Below, in pieces: positions 1 through 16,713 of a DNA stretch of 64,000 nucleotides. The position numbers and the translations under genes were made by a program. The notes under the pieces are model-generated. The model was not told the origin of the DNA and ran no database searches. It saw only the letters and a program-made list of their open reading frames with translations. The DNA comes from Antitrichia curtipendula (Eukaryota; Streptophyta; Bryopsida; Hypnales; Leucodontaceae): the NCBI GenBank assembly GCA_951230915.1, contig OX579640.1:24262981-24326980 (forward strand), in the 5' to 3' direction. The first letter of the stretch is position 1, and each line of letters begins with the position of its first letter.

Positions 1-443
1 TTTTGATTCAAAAGTGAGACAAATTGGGGGTGCTGGAGTATGGCTGTCTCCAATTCATTGGGTCTTTTTTCTCTTCAGCACCTCACTCAATAGGTGTTGG
101 GAATCCAAGGTTCTTACGTGAATGAGTGTACAGGCTTTGAAGTAGCTCTAGCCAAGTGAATAGTTGGTCTTTAGATTGTAGTTCCATTCATGTGTAGAGA
201 TCATTTTCTGCACATGAGAAAATTTACAATTGAGGTTTCAGCTCGTAGTGTCAAAATTATTAGTTTTGTGCTGGAAAGTAATTATCAGACGGTATCAAAC
301 GGAGCTACTACATGTCCCCAAATATGGATCTGACCTAATTGCTTATGATGAAAATTAGATTTGAAATCTTTTTGGTTGTTTTTGGTTGTCGTGAAGTACT
401 TTATCAACGAGTTTATCAACTAATAATTCCTCTTTTTGTCTAG

Positions 444-1921
444 AGCATATCTCAGCAGTTTGCTTTTGCCTTAAGAAACCCTACTCATCTGATTGCAAGC
501 ATTCGTTCAAGCAAGTCAAAGGATTAGGTACAAACTTTCACAAGTTTGCCACCATCCTTATCTGTCTTTAATTTGTGTTATATGCTTGGGCAATTAATTA
601 AAAAAGTCTTGCTTCTGCACAAGAAATAGCTATGTAAGTAGTAGAATTTTGTTCCCTTAATACTAAACTTTTGGATTACTTGCCCTAGAGGGTATTGTTT
701 CCATAACTTGTTGCTGTCTTGGCAAGCAACTCCTAGTTTGGTGGATGATAGTGGTGCGTCTGAGCTTGCATTTGATGTCCCTAATAAAGAGGTAGATCAT
801 ACACTTGAAGAAGTAATCAATCTATATTCAAATCTGACCGTTGTGTAGCTCACAAATCCGGATTCATATGATTGCCACTGTTATTCCTTTATTGCTCTCT
901 TACTATTAAATTTTGTATTTTGGGAGGAACGCTAACTATTCTTCCTGCTTTTTGTAGGCAAATACCTCTAATCTTGAGATGGTTGATGATTTTGAACTCT
1001 ATCAACAGCTACTAGTTGAATTCTTAGAGCCCTCTAATCTATGTGGACTTGGTAAGTTTGTTTTAACATCTGCATTCTTTCTCGTTCTTAAAGTATATTC
1101 TCCAAAAGATCAATTTCAATATCTATTGTGAATGAGATATATATTTCCTGCATGTTTGTGAACCATGCATTTTGAGTTCCAGCTAGCATGAAAGTTGAAA
1201 TATGTGAAATATGACATAGATATGTCAATCTATTCAATGGTGGGTGCCTTGGACGTGGCGATTTGAAGCATTAGTTCTATATATTTTGGGAATCAGTGTG
1301 AGTTATTTACCAATTGTATCATGTTCTCCACGTGCAGGAGGGTTCCAACGAAGGCAATATACTAGAAAGGGAAGGTTGTAGATTGTTGTATATCTAAAGG
1401 AATGAAGATCCAGTAATATGTCAATTCTCTACACAGCATGCACACACTGTTATCAAATTTTTGCTAACCTACTACTACTAGTAGCTAGATTCTTTATTGC
1501 ACCTGAGTAGGTGGAGTGTTGAACAGAGTAGGTGGAGTATTGGCGAGAGTGTTGAACAAACTAGAAATCCATTATTGGTGTAATAATGCTTTGTTTGAAG
1601 ACAATCACTTTCTATGTTTCCATTGTGCCCTACTTCCTCTGAAGCATCGCAATTTAAGAGCAACTACCAAGTGACTATGGAATTAATTTACTTAATAGCC
1701 TATACCTCAAGTGGTAGCTGGTACCATTTATACGTGGATGATATTCCTTGGTTCAGTGCTTGATAGGTCTGTCATTTGATGATTATTTTTTGCCTATATG
1801 CAAGTACATTGTTCCCAAGCCTTTGGTGAATTTCACATCTTCTGAATCCATGGATCTGTCCCAAATGACATCTAAACTCTTCTCCAACATATTTGGACAT
1901 GGGCAAACTCCTGTTTCATGA
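444..1921 (+). pseudogene. AATF/BFR2-like (TRAUB domain) pseudogene, five exon remnants
   Basis: AATF (Che-1)/yeast Bfr2 is a nucleolar protein for small-subunit rRNA processing. Remnants lie in correct order: 444-527 (ISQQFAFALRNPTHLIASI, like the ISQQVASYMRDPSRMI region of plant AATF), 727-791, 958-1051 (VDDFELYQQLLVEFLE, the family's DDxEFYQQLLKEFxE block), 1338-1412 (KVVDCCISKGMKI, like KVVDRRASKSRKIRY) and 1804-1921 (ending SMDLSQMTSKLFSNIFG, the family C-terminus). Phases of the middle exons agree and GT/AG borders survive at several junctions. It is broken: an in-frame TAG closes the first remnant at 525-527, a one-base shift separates QYTRKG from KVVD near 1370, and the last acceptor reads AA instead of AG. 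The normally invariant RRAS is CCIS. N-terminal exons are not seen and may lie left of the window. The family assignment is from remembered motifs; an active but highly diverged gene is unlikely. Confidence 0.78.
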
Positions 1922-3095
1922 GATAGGATTTTATGAAAAGGATTCCTATTTATCATTGTGGGCGGGTCTTGCTTGCCCAACCAAGATTCCAGTTTTATTT
2001 ATTTGGTTGCAAGTAGCCTGCACTAAGTTAGCTTTGCTCAGATGGCCTGCCTAGATATTTTTGAACCCATTTGTTAACCCTTATCTTCAGAGTGCTGAAA
2101 CATTGCAAACTTGTATTAATCAGAACCTTGATTAGAATGCACTCAAGTGCCGCTTAATGTTGTTGCATCTTCTGCACATTGCGTGTATTTTATTGAATGC
2201 CTACGACTAGAATGTCAAAACACAAATGTGACTTGTAGACTCAACCCTCTCTAATTGCACACAATAGTTACAAATCCTTTGCATTCCCAAGAATCTTGCA
2301 CATTTGATTGGACAACTTTAAAGCCAGGGCGTGATCACATCAGAGTGCATTTAGAAGCCCATTAGGCCCCCTTGGGCAATGCAAATTAAATCAAGCATAT
2401 TGTGTATTGTTGTGCCTTGTGTCGTTGTCATAGTCGAAAAGTTATTTTTTTAATTTTTCAATTCAATAAAAAAAATTTAGTTCAATAATTTTCATACTGC
2501 CTTCCTATCTTTGTATAATACATGGAAACATGTGGAATGTGTATATAGGAATGTTTTCAATACTTTTACATATATTGGTAATGGTCAACAATGTGAGAAT
2601 AACATGATGAGAACAAACTCAATAAGTTTTGTCTATTTCCTTGTCAAATAGTTGTTTTATATTTAAATCCAACTTTCTTCAATATATCATTTTGTAGGTG
2701 ACTCTCGAGGGCCCACACATCTTGTTTAGTGTTGAAAATGAGCCTCAAGTATACTAGTTTTTGGAGAAATATCACATTAGAAATTCATTTGAACAAATAA
2801 GTGGAGCAATAGAGTAGTGGAATAGTGCCATTTTCTAACCACTCCACTCACCATCCGCTTGGCCAGGTGGCGAGGCACCACTAGCTGGGGAAGAATCCAT
2901 GGGCAGATGGTGCTGACTGCATGAACTCCCCATGCATTTGTTCAAACTCCATGTTACATCACGCCATGCTATAATTTGTTGTGAGAGTTGCTCAAATTGA
3001 ACATTCAAAATCAGATTCTTGATGCTGAAATTGAACTTTAGAAAATAACTTTTCCAAAATATAGAATGTTGATTCTCTATAGCATGGGTGACAAG
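1922..3095. other. intergenic, no gene seen
   Basis: AT-rich sequence between the AATF-like pseudogene and the first TTAA-flanked element. No supported exon, RNA gene or repeat boundary was found. Confidence 0.5.
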
Positions 3096-3099
3096 TTAA

Positions 3100-4044
3100 A
3101 CCCTAAAGTCCCAAGGCCTTTCTTCCATAAAAACCACTCAAAATTGCCATTTCTATTGCAAAGAGTAAAAAATTTTAAAATTGTTTTTCTTAAATATTTT
3201 TAACCGTAGGATCTTTTACTATACCGGTATAAGAATGCATGAAAAAAAATTCAAATACTTTGACCACGTAGATTGTAAGATATTTGCATTTAAAGTGAAT
3301 AAAATATATTTTTTTATACCTTGTTCAACTATATTTTTGGTTTTGAATTTTTTTAAATTAAATTTTTGATGGATTGATTTTCATTTTCTAACTTTTCATG
3401 TTGAAGAATAAAGTTGAAAATCTAGAAAAAAAAATTCAACAAAAAAAAATTAATAATTAATAAAAAAGCTAACTTAATATTCTACTTTAAAAATTGTTAA
3501 GTAGAAGTAGGTTCAAAATTGAAGGGATAACTATACCATTTATAGCTCTAAAATGGAATTAAAACACAATAATCTCAAAGGTGAGATTGTTCTAGCAAGC
3601 AAATTTAACCTTGCGTAATATATTTTTTGAAAAATTGTTAAAATTACATTAAAAAAATGAATGCTATAAGTTATTTCTTCAAGAAAATGCTTAGATTGCC
3701 CCCAAAACATGATTGTCCATAACTTTCTCATCATTACTCCAAAATACTCCAAATAGAATGAGTCAAAGCTTTAAATGTAGACAAAAATATAATATTTGAG
3801 GGGGGGAGAAAAAAAATTCAGTTTTTTGTGATTTTTTTTGGGTTGTCCCTGGAGTTGTTTTTTGGACTTAGGGTGGCATAACGTTTTCTCCTAGGCATCG
3901 ATTGAAAAAATAAATAAATCCCAGAAAGCTAATTTGATTTCTTATCTTGTAAAAAAGTTTCAAAAAATCATGTCAAAAATTGAGAACACACAAGCCTACC
4001 CAAAATCCCAAGAGTTCCCCGTAGGGACTTTGGGACTTAAAGGG
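3100..4044 (+). mobile_element. TTAA-flanked piggyBac-like MITE, copy 1 (degenerate ends)
   Basis: Starts after TTAA (3096-3099) with ACCCTAAAGTCCCAAGGCC and ends GGGACTTAAAGGGGTAAC, a decayed form of the family end CTTTAGGGGTTAA. The interior carries the family's ACCACTCAAAATTGCCATTTC stretch near the start and a CCGTAGGATCTT motif, in the same orientation as the 48.8 kb copy. Length is about 945 bp. No open reading frame resembles a transposase, so it is non-autonomous. Confidence 0.75.
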
Positions 4045-4048
4045 GTAA

Positions 4049-5084
4049 CTTCTGCTAATACCATGATTTAAAACACTTTCATTTACATATAGGACTATAA
4101 TTTTAGATTTCTAAAGTACATTTTGAATGTTATAAGACTTTTCTTCACTTTTTTCTTAATAAATTTAACATCTGTAAATTAAATATGAACAATGAATTGA
4201 ATATTGAATTGAATATGGACATGTATTGTGAAACATATATTGAATTGAATATTGAATTGAGCATGTACATGAACTGTGAACGAATGGCAAGCACAGAAAT
4301 TTCCTAAACCCACCAAGAACACCTGCAATGCAAAACTCATCATAAGCCATAATCATGCACAAATTTCGTTTCCAAATCCTATTCAATTTCTGACTGTTCT
4401 AACGAAGCAAGAGTTAAATGAAATTGCGTAAAAAGTTTAGTATACTTAATAAATCAAATCTAGTAATTATCGTTCATTCCATCTCCACGTGTATTGCAAA
4501 TGTAGAATATTGAAATTTTGAAGCCCATGTGTATTGCAAATGCTTTAATGTTAAAACTCAAAGTGAATGAAACATTTTAGTGACCACTACCTTTCAACTT
4601 CGGAAATTTGTAACCAATTCTCAAGAGGTCCAAAAAGTATGAAACAACTTCGGCTGGATCCCAATTCCATTTCACTTCGTACTAAAATTTACTGAAAATT
4701 GTTTGAACTCCACGAGTTGTCTGATGATCCAGGAAACCACGAGGTCAGGTAAAAGTAAAAGTAAAACCTGCTGACCCCACCACGAACGTCAATTACCGGG
4801 CGGGGTTTCACCGGCGCTGGAACTCAAACCCGCCAGACCCAGTTCCGCGAGGCGCCAGATCGTTCACGCAGTGCGACACCGACGATTTTGTGGCATGTGC
4901 GCGGGCTAAAAGCCCGTTTGCTGTTGGGATTTGGCCGCCCACGGTGGCGATGCTCTTAGCATTTGCAATCTCTTGTTGCAGTTGCAAATTCGAATTTCAT
5001 ACGACACACGAAATCTTAAAAAACCACATGTGCCCGTTCTCAATTGATTGATGTTCATCTTCCTTCAATTTGCCTTGGTGAGCT
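4049..5084. other. upstream region of the enoyl-CoA hydratase gene
   Basis: Contains at 4165-4265 a cluster of short repeats of the type TGAATTGAATATTGAATTGA. At about 4575-4700 there is one diverged unit of the repeat TTTTAGTGACCACTAC...GTATGAAACAACTTC that is tandem at 29.2 kb. The last 300 bp become more GC-rich, consistent with a promoter and 5' UTR for the gene starting at 5085. No TATA box was assigned. Confidence 0.5.
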
Positions 5085-8274
<3,190 letters not shown>

Positions 8275-11200
8275 ATAACTTGGAAATGGATTTCCAGCTG
8301 GTGGTACCTTCATGACTCGTTTAAGATACGAGGTATGTGACCATGGAAGTTGTGAACCCCCCCTGGAGTCTATTTCTCAATGTGGGCATGGCATCTTGGC
8401 CGAGTAGTGAAGCGTTCTACTTTTTCAATTGTACGTCATCGAGAAACTTCCCAACTCTTGATTTTCGTATAGAAAAGACCTGTACTCTCGAGTAATTAAC
8501 ATGAAATAAGATGTAGGTATACTAGTTGGCGACGCTGGCTTAATCAATCGTGGCTGGTGTTCCTCATCTTTTTGGACTCAGGCCTTAGAATGAAAGTCCT
8601 CGACTACTATTGTCCTCCACGCTGTTGTAAAAACAGTAATGCGTAGCTCTAGATTTTTGATTTGTGGACATTTCTATTAGTTAGTTCACTATTCATATGT
8701 CAACCGAATTATTTTCTGTTTGACCACAAAATTCGCTGAGGCCAATGGTGAGATGAGAATGGTATCATCACCCTGAATTGTATCTGATACCTCTTGCACT
8801 GCAGCATTTGAAACAATTGAGCTGTAAGGCTCTTTGCTGCAAAGAGGTACTTGGAATTTCATGTAAATAATTTTTCAAGCAAATCATTAATACTTGCGTC
8901 CTAGTTTATATTGTTGCACTTCATTTTAGGGATACCTGTTTCTGTGTTGCGAGCATCATGATTTGGAATCTTCGCGACTGGAGTATATAGGCTATTCCGG
9001 ATTGAATATTCTCGATCCGGATAAACGAAAAATTCTGGTAGCTGAGAACCCCCCTCGTTATCCTGTCACTGTCAATCACAAAAGATTCATTTACTCGCCG
9101 CCTTGGAGATGTGGGTGGGTTTGTTGTACTGTCACTTGTGCGTTAGTCAGATCCCCTTCTTTCATTGCATGAAAACACTGAATCTTGTGAAACAAACGAA
9201 GATCAAGAGTCTCTCACTTGCCTAACAGATGCTAACTAGCCTGCTGATTACAGAATTGTTTTAGCACCTGGTCAACGTAGGTCAGATTGCCATACAGACC
9301 GAGTGCAAGTAATAGATCCAGGAATGGTGATCTTCATGAAACTGCATGGAGGCGAATGTACTAGTTGGTGCTGTAATACTGGTCACTGGATTTTCACAAT
9401 GTTGTAAGTACACATATACACTCAACCCTCTCTAATGAGACTCTGTTATTTCACACTCCCTGTTTATCCTCAGAATCTGTGATCTGTATAAATCTGATTG
9501 GACAACTTCCACGTGTCAAGTTGTGAACATGCATGAGAGTGCTAATTGAAGTCCACTTGGCCTCCCCGATTTGAGTGTAAGTTACTTGTTTGTGCCTGTC
9601 CCTTGGTCGGTCAGCTCTTCAAATTTAGTCATGTCCGTAAACCTAACACGTCCAGACGTGGCAGTAGTGTATGTGTCTTTTGATAGTCACAACTCAAGCA
9701 TTTTAATTTTTCATAATTTCTGTGTTGGTGCACCTTATAGCACATCAGCTTTACCACGTACTGTAGCAATCTTGCATTTAAAGGCACCTACCTGTGGTTC
9801 AGTTCCAGGTTGTGGCTCAAATTGTCACCTTGCTGACCCGTTTCAACGCAATTGTCCTTTCTTGGAGCTCATATTCGATTCATGCAGTACTTGGGGCCAA
9901 GGTGGAAAAATCACAGTCCATTGACCGCCGCATTTTTGCAGACTTCATGGCTGGTGAGTCTTAGCTAGATGAGCCATGTGGGCAGCTTGTGAATACCACC
10001 GAGATAAGAAGCAACCTTCATGATCATAGCCGCTCATAAAGATGTACCTTGCACCATCGAAGAGAACGACGTCATGCTGGTTGATTCAACTCGTAACTAG
10101 AAAATGCTGCTCCTCCTGTAGGTAATCTTTTGGTGTCTTTTTCAGCTATAACTTATTATTTCAAGTATGATTTATATGGTGAAATTCTGCAAAAATGATA
10201 AACTCTTCTGCGTTAGAAGCTCACGTGTAGTTTGAGGGATTCTGGATCCCCATCGCTCAAACTGACTACTAACTCCCTTGTTTATATACACGTACATCTA
10301 GGTGTTGATCCTAACCTACTACCAAACTGGGCTTCCTGAAAGTGCGCATTGGGGAAGTTGATTGCGCAAAGGTACTGTGAGCTGCAAATGCATTTATCAG
10401 TAAGTAATCAAGTCAGTCAGTGTTGATTAAATTAGTTTGTTAACTGTCAAACTAGTGTGCAGCACTAGATTCTTGAACTCTACTGTCATAAAATAAGATC
10501 TCACACTTTGTGTCCTGCTGTGCTGGCATCGAGAGTTGCCTACTCGCCGCTGGCACTACTAGTACTGTACGATCAAAGTCTCTTTCAAAGAGCTGATTGA
10601 AATTATACGTTATTACAGTTTGGCCCCACTTTCCCTGAATCCGGTGACATCCTTAATCAAAGGAGTTGTACCTGAATGCTCCGTGTATCCTCATCCACCG
10701 TCGAGGACATTCAAGGAGTTATGCTACGGCACGATAATAAGTGACTCCGTAGGAATCTCCGGGTCTTTGGGGGAAGAGGTGAAGTGGCCTGGCTGTCCGC
10801 CCAACGAAAGTTCAGGCCTGGTCGTGGCTCCAGGACACTACATGATTTGGAGCCCAAGGCGTTTGACGTGGGGCAGTCGCAATATGGTTGGTACCTAATC
10901 TTATCTTACCACTCACGTGTAGTACGTCCTTCTCTTCAGACTCACGAGTTGACCAGCTTTTGATTTTCATTACAGGGCTTCATTTGAGATTATGTCAGGA
11001 TTTGCGTGTTTGTAATTATACCCTGTTCCCTTGCTCATGAGGAGAAGTTTTCCTATGTATTGTATGCAGGGACTGAACTCACTGAAGGGAGAATTTGAGT
11101 CCGTATCTTGACCAGCATTGAGAGAAGTAACGAATCACTACCCCTAAAAACTGTTCCTTAATCGAAAGTCTTAATATCCTCGAATTGAAATTTGGCGAAT

Positions 11201-12445
11201 TTACTTGTGCTCGTCTGAAACCTTTTCCGTCAATCGATCAATATGTGGTCATGACAGGGGGGGTGCAGAGCTTGGGCTTTCCCTTGAAAACCGACCGCCA
11301 TTGCTCTTTGCATCATTTGGTCCAGCTTACCACCAGCCATTAAAGAGCAATGACCCGTACGTGAAGCTCATCTCTTAGAGAGATGGGCCCATGACGACGC
11401 CAAGAGCACCAGACTATTCTACCAAGCTGTGCTCAACATTAACACTTCTGGCTTCTTCCTCTAGTCCACATGTGTTGGTGCACATGAGCTTAAAGCTGCA
11501 GCTTAACTTACCTCTCCCTTTATCTGCAGTTAGAATTCAGCACAGGTCTGAAGACTTAGATTGGCTTTTCAGGTTCTGCTCTCAGCCTACTGTGGCTGCG
11601 AGACATGCGAAATTGTATCCAGGTTAACATATCACGTGTCTAACACCGATTTAATTATTTAGGATTTTGTAGCATGCGCATCAAAGTTCTTCTATGATAG
11701 CGATTTATGAGGGATACGGCGTACTAGATGACGGCTCGGAGTTTCCACCTTTCTAATTTGTGCTACATGCTGCCTGATTTGAGGTGCAAGAGATGACTAC
11801 ATTCTCACCGTCACTTCAAGATACTCATTGATTATTTGAAATCAGTCTTGAGATTATTCAAACTGGATCTGGTGACATGTATATTCACAATCAAGGACAT
11901 GCCAGTATTTCGAGGAGAGCTGGAACAGTAGCGCTGAAGCAATTTGAGAGGCATTTGAAAGTATGAGTATCTGGATCGGAAGCAATACCTGAGAAGTCGT
12001 GGGATACTGCAATGTAGCAGGAACGCAAGACTCCTGGAGGAAGAATGCGAAGATTCTAAGCAAACATCTATTCGTGGTGGTTGCTTGAAGTGTTACTAAG
12101 TAACTCCATTCGAGATTTCATGTTGTGCTAGAGATAGGAGTGGTCCAGGATTTTTCAATGGTGCAAGATGAGTATATGGTCATTGGTGTTATTCATTTTC
12201 CTGACGATCAAATCAAGTTGGGCATATTTCCCTCGTTAGTCTTATTAGCCAAGTTGTCATCCTCTTACCTACTCGAATGTTGTCAGAACCATCCGATATA
12301 GCGCTAGCCCTACTCAGAGCGCATTTTTAATCCGTTTAATCATTTAGTATGCACTAATTACCTAGATAAGTTGCGTCTTTGCAGTATTTATCTACACATC
12401 AAGGTAGTGGGCAGGATTTTGATTACGAGACTCAGCTAGAAAAGG
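8275..12445. other. long spacer between hydratase and NAC gene; possible untranslated exons or lncRNA
   Basis: Of intermediate composition, less AT-rich than the transposon-filled parts. It holds several short open stretches (8963-9172, 9571-9924, 10620-10898, 11391-11627) that resemble no family I know and cannot be joined into one convincing gene. The first few hundred bases should include the hydratase 3' UTR and the last few hundred the NAC promoter and 5' UTR. No transposon borders were recognised. Confidence 0.4.
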
Positions 12446-14718
12446 ATGATCATGGCATCCTCATCGATTGTACCATTATCACAGATAGAATTGCCACCAG
12501 GTTTCAGGTTCCATCCTACTGACGAGGAGCTGGTGCTGCATTATCTTTGGCGGAAGGCTGAATCAGAGATGTTCTCTATCCCGGTTATCACTGAGCTTGA
12601 CCTCTATAAATTTGACCCCTGGGACCTTCCAGGTGCGTTCATACTCCTCCCAGCACGTCATCTTGTGTACTACATCAATTAACATAAAACACCTTCTACG
12701 AGCTACAAGGTTAATTAGTACGCTGATTCAGTTCATTCAATATGATTTGATTTCAATGCCAAACGATTTCAACCAAGTCCGGAGTCTACCTCAGGCTTTC
12801 GGTTTTGGGATGTGCACAATTGAATTTGGCATGAAGGGATTTTGTTTCGGTATTTTCTTGGATGTCAAAATTAAGGGAAAGGTTTGTACTCCTGTTTCTC
12901 TTGAGCAGCCGCTCCATTAAGGGCCATTACATGTATGTTCACACATTGACTCTAGAGATTATGTTCAGTTTTCGATGTGATGAGGCGAATCTGTGAGATG
13001 AACTCTTTGACATCCTCACCCTCCTTAAAATTTTCGTAATGGTACTTTAAGCTGGATCTTCATGGATACTAAAGTGCATATGCATCAATTGATGCTCTGC
13101 TTTTAACTTGCAGGGAAGGCGATTTTTGGAGAAATGGAATGGTATTTTTTCAGCCCGAGAGACCGGAAGTATCCAAACGGAGCTCGACCCAATCGCGCGG
13201 CAGCTTCGGGGTACTGGAAAGCCACGGGCACAGACCGGCCAGTGCATACCTCACGAGGGGCAGTGCACAAGATTGGGGTGAAGAAAGCGTTGGTGTTTTA
13301 CAAAGGCCGAGCACCCAAGGGTGTGAAGACCACCTGGGTCATGCATGAGTATCGCCTGGCAGACGGCATTTGCTCGCCTGCGTCCCGCAGCATTCGCAGA
13401 AAGCCAGGCTCCTTGCGAGTAAGTCGATTCCTGCTCATGGTCATATTAGTTAAATTGGCGTGTTTCAGAGCTCCGAAATCGTGACATTCAAGTGCACTGA
13501 GCTCTAAAAACTAGGACTGGTATACATCTGAGGTTTCGGACGGGTGCCTGGAGAAGTGCCAATCTCTTGAAATTTCGCCATTTTAACTAATATGACAATG
13601 CTTTTTCATCATCAGCGCAATTATTTTTTCTTGGTGATCTTTACAACATGTATCATTGACAAACTCGGGGATTTTTTAATATTGTTCTGTGGCTAATATG
13701 AGGATTTTGTTTAACTTTCCGAGATGCAGTTGGATGATTGGGTCCTTTGCCGAATATTTAAGAAGAACCCGAGTGCACAAAGAGCGTCTGGCAAAGACAT
13801 AAACAGTTCCAACGTTGAAGAGGTAAGAATGCATGAGCTTTCCGTTACTACGTCTCATGATTCTGAACAAAGACTGCTTATCAACATTTCATATGTTTTG
13901 TGCATAACTGGTCACATTCGTTAACATTTATGCAAATCTTTACACCTGAATATTCACAATCCAGGCTAGAAAGTTTTCTCGGTGTGGTCACGTAGTAGAG
14001 CTTTCGAATCTGACCTACTGTCTCACATGCTGACCGAAATTCGTTTGCTTTTTAATTTTTCATCATCCTGCTGCAGGACGGGCACGCCCCTCAATTATTT
14101 TATGTTTCCATATTCTTATATTGGAAAATTTCATTCTCCAGACCCTCAGATCAATACCAGTCCTAGCTCTAGAGCATTTGAATGTCACAGTTTTGGCCTT
14201 GTTAGTGAATATGACCATTTATGTCAATGCTAATGAGTTTTGATGGGCAGGTACTGGCATCCTTACCAGAAATTGACAACTCTGGCCTCATGCTGCCAGG
14301 CTCGACTCCTGTGCCATGTGGGAGTCTGGACTTGGACTCGTTATGGGAAGACCATAGTATTTCGGCTGATGCAGCATCATCACAGCTCATGAGCCATCAC
14401 CATCTCAACTATGCCGCCGCAGTTGCAGCAGCAGTAAACCCATCAGTAACAGACCTTTCCTCTTGGACCCATGTTCTGCCCCTCGATGGAAGCAGGGTCC
14501 ATTCTCATTTTAACACCCACTTTGAAGGCCTTGTTGCAGCTTCCAGCCCCATTCAGAGGGGCACCATGATCTCTCCTGGCTTCAGTCCAGGTGAGGTTAT
14601 GACACATGATCCATCTGTTACCATAGTTGATCAGCTACCCTTCATGAACTCGTATAATAGTGCATCTTCCTCTAAAACAGACACATCCGAATATCTGGGT
14701 GCCATGTTTCCCTTCTGA
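12446..14718 (+). CDS. NAC-domain transcription factor, NAP/SNAC-like, 4 exons
   Basis: Predicted 350-aa protein. Exons: 12446-12632, 13114-13418, 13730-13822, 14251-14718; the sum is 1053 nt, phases agree and all introns are GT-AG. The NAC DNA-binding domain spans about residues 16-177: subdomain [41 protein letters not shown] with [35 protein letters not shown] with [21 protein letters not shown] (165-176). The introns after WDLPG and before LDDW are at the positions conserved in the NAC family. The domain is closest in my judgement to the NAP/ATAF (SNAC) group, which acts in stress and senescence responses; that subfamily call is inference. The C-terminal half is Ser/His/Ala-rich and ends [10 protein letters not shown], a likely transcriptional activation region. 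The start is the first ATG; Met3 is an alternative. It is transcribed toward the second NAC gene at 31-33 kb. Confidence 0.95.
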
Positions 14719-16190
14719 ATTTCTACATAAGTTACTCTGACAGGGATTCAATTTCATCACCAAAATTCAGCCAAGGTTGTGGTTGAGTCAGCAAACCAAG
14801 TGCAGTGATTATCCAGAAGTAACTATTCTAGAATAAGATTTAACATTCGTGGTTTAATGTATCAGAATAAAGGTACTTGTGTGTTCCTAATGGAGACTGT
14901 ACCAAAGAGACGCACTATGTAACTGACCATGCATGCAACTAAATGGCTTGTAGGCTTATTTAACACATTCAGGTCCATTATTCAACACGTTTCAGAGAAG
15001 ACACGTCAACATATTCTCCTGGTCGTAGATTGCTACAGCAGCATGTTTTGCATCATTTGGTAGGCTTGGTGACCAGTCATTCAGCAGACCCAAACTGAAA
15101 TAATTATTATCTCCAATTGACATCTCGAATTAAGTTTAATTTCGTTTTTAGATATATTTAGATATGTCATATCTCATATCTAGTAAAGGTTTAGATTTGA
15201 TGCCTCAAAATTTAGAATTGGGGTTTGCATTCACGATGTGTTTTTAGTGCCAAAATTTTCAAAATTTTGCTAGAAAGGTTACTATTTATACCTAAAGACT
15301 TTTGAAGATTCCTTTGGTCTTTTGTTGGTTTTGGAAAGGTCCGTATTTGGACAACTTCATATTTCTCACTTAATTATTATGGATTTTGACCCCGTCTAGA
15401 CAAAGGGTTGCTTTTCAAGATAATTTATTAAAAATTGCTAATTTTTGATACATTGACCAATTTGAAATTTAAAAAAAAAAAATTCAAGTATACAAAAGTG
15501 TACAAAAACGTAGTAGACCATTATGTCAATGTGTGGAAAATTTTTTAGGACATTTGACCGTGTGGATTGCAAGATTATAACATTTGAAGTTTGAAAAATA
15601 TTTTTGTTTATTAGCAAATTTCAAGCACTCTTGGATTAAATCTTTTTCTCTATACACAAGGGTAAGGATTTACACCATTCATTAGTATATTTTGTAAGGT
15701 ACATTTATGCAAATTTTGAAAAACAAATAAGGGGGCTACTTTACACTTAATCAACCTACAATACAAAAAGTTCTAGCATTCCAACAATACACTTGCCATT
15801 TTTTGATGATTGCACATTGCAAAATTATTTTTTTGAAATCCAAATAGTGAAAACATAGAGTCGAAACATTTTGATTATGTGAAAAAAAATTCAAAATCTT
15901 GATGTATGCATATTGCAAGATTATAGAATTTGAATTTAGAAAAAAATGTTATTGTTTTTCAAAACTGTTTGACACATGATAGTTAACAAAGTTCGACTCT
16001 TCTTGGAATGTGAATTTTGAACTAAAATAAGTTGTTTTTTCTTACAATTGTATACTAGATCATGTTAGTTACATACATGCCAAATTTCAAAAATAAATGA
16101 GGGATTAAGCAAAAGATGCCCCGAATGCCCAAATTTTTTCAAGCAACATATATATCACCTAACTATTTGATTAGATTTTTTTTCTTCTTA
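14719..16190. other. NAC 3' flank and AT-rich repeat debris
   Basis: 14719 to about 15000 should hold the NAC 3' UTR. From about 15440 to 16130 the text (for example GACCGTGTGGATTGCAAG near 15557) resembles the interior of the TTAA-flanked family but without recognisable ends, so it is probably an old, degraded relative. Confidence 0.45.
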
Positions 16191-16704
16191 TGAAGGTCGT
16201 TAATGTAGGAATACCATAAACAATTAAAATAAGAATTTTAACATGTATATGGAGAATTCTTTAGGAAATTGAGCTTAATGTGTGCTAAATGATATCATTA
16301 GATAATCCATGATAGTAATAGACATTATTGAAAAAAAATTGTGCCTTTTGTACACTAGTGATTGTCTTTTTACAAGGGGCAAAGTGTGCCATCTTTGTCA
16401 ATTGGTCAACAACCACCAATATGGTATCAAAAAAACATGAGGATGACAAATTTGTTATGAAATCCATAGATATAGAAGACCAAGGCTGTTTGGGAATAGA
16501 CAATGGTTCTAGAAGCCTATAAGGTCTATGGCCAAGATTTTTTTGATCTAAATCATATGTTACAAGATAAGACAAATTCTTTGATGGTTTTCTATATTTT
16601 AGGCCACCAAAAATCTCAAGAAATGAGTTCCAATGTTTTGTTGAACTTAAAATGTCTGGTTGCTGGAAAATCACGACAAGTTTTAAAAACACAAAGATGT
16701 ACAT
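16190..16704 (-). pseudogene. Ty3/gypsy integrase relic, truncated
   Basis: Contains the first catalytic Asp context WSSISMDFITNLSSS and DTILVVVDQLTKMAHFAPCK, typical of gypsy integrase (MDFI...VVVDRLTKxAHF). The sequence continues with GLSNDII and a decayed QFPKEF segment (compare QFTSKFW) to about 16190, where similarity is lost before the DDE glutamate. Confidence 0.85.
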
Positions 16705-16713
16705 ATCCTTCTA

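Noticed and set aside
8388..8470. TGGCCGAGTAGTGAAGCG looking like a tRNA-Ser D-arm
   Set aside because: No B box (GGTTCRANNCC) or acceptor pairing follows at the right distance.
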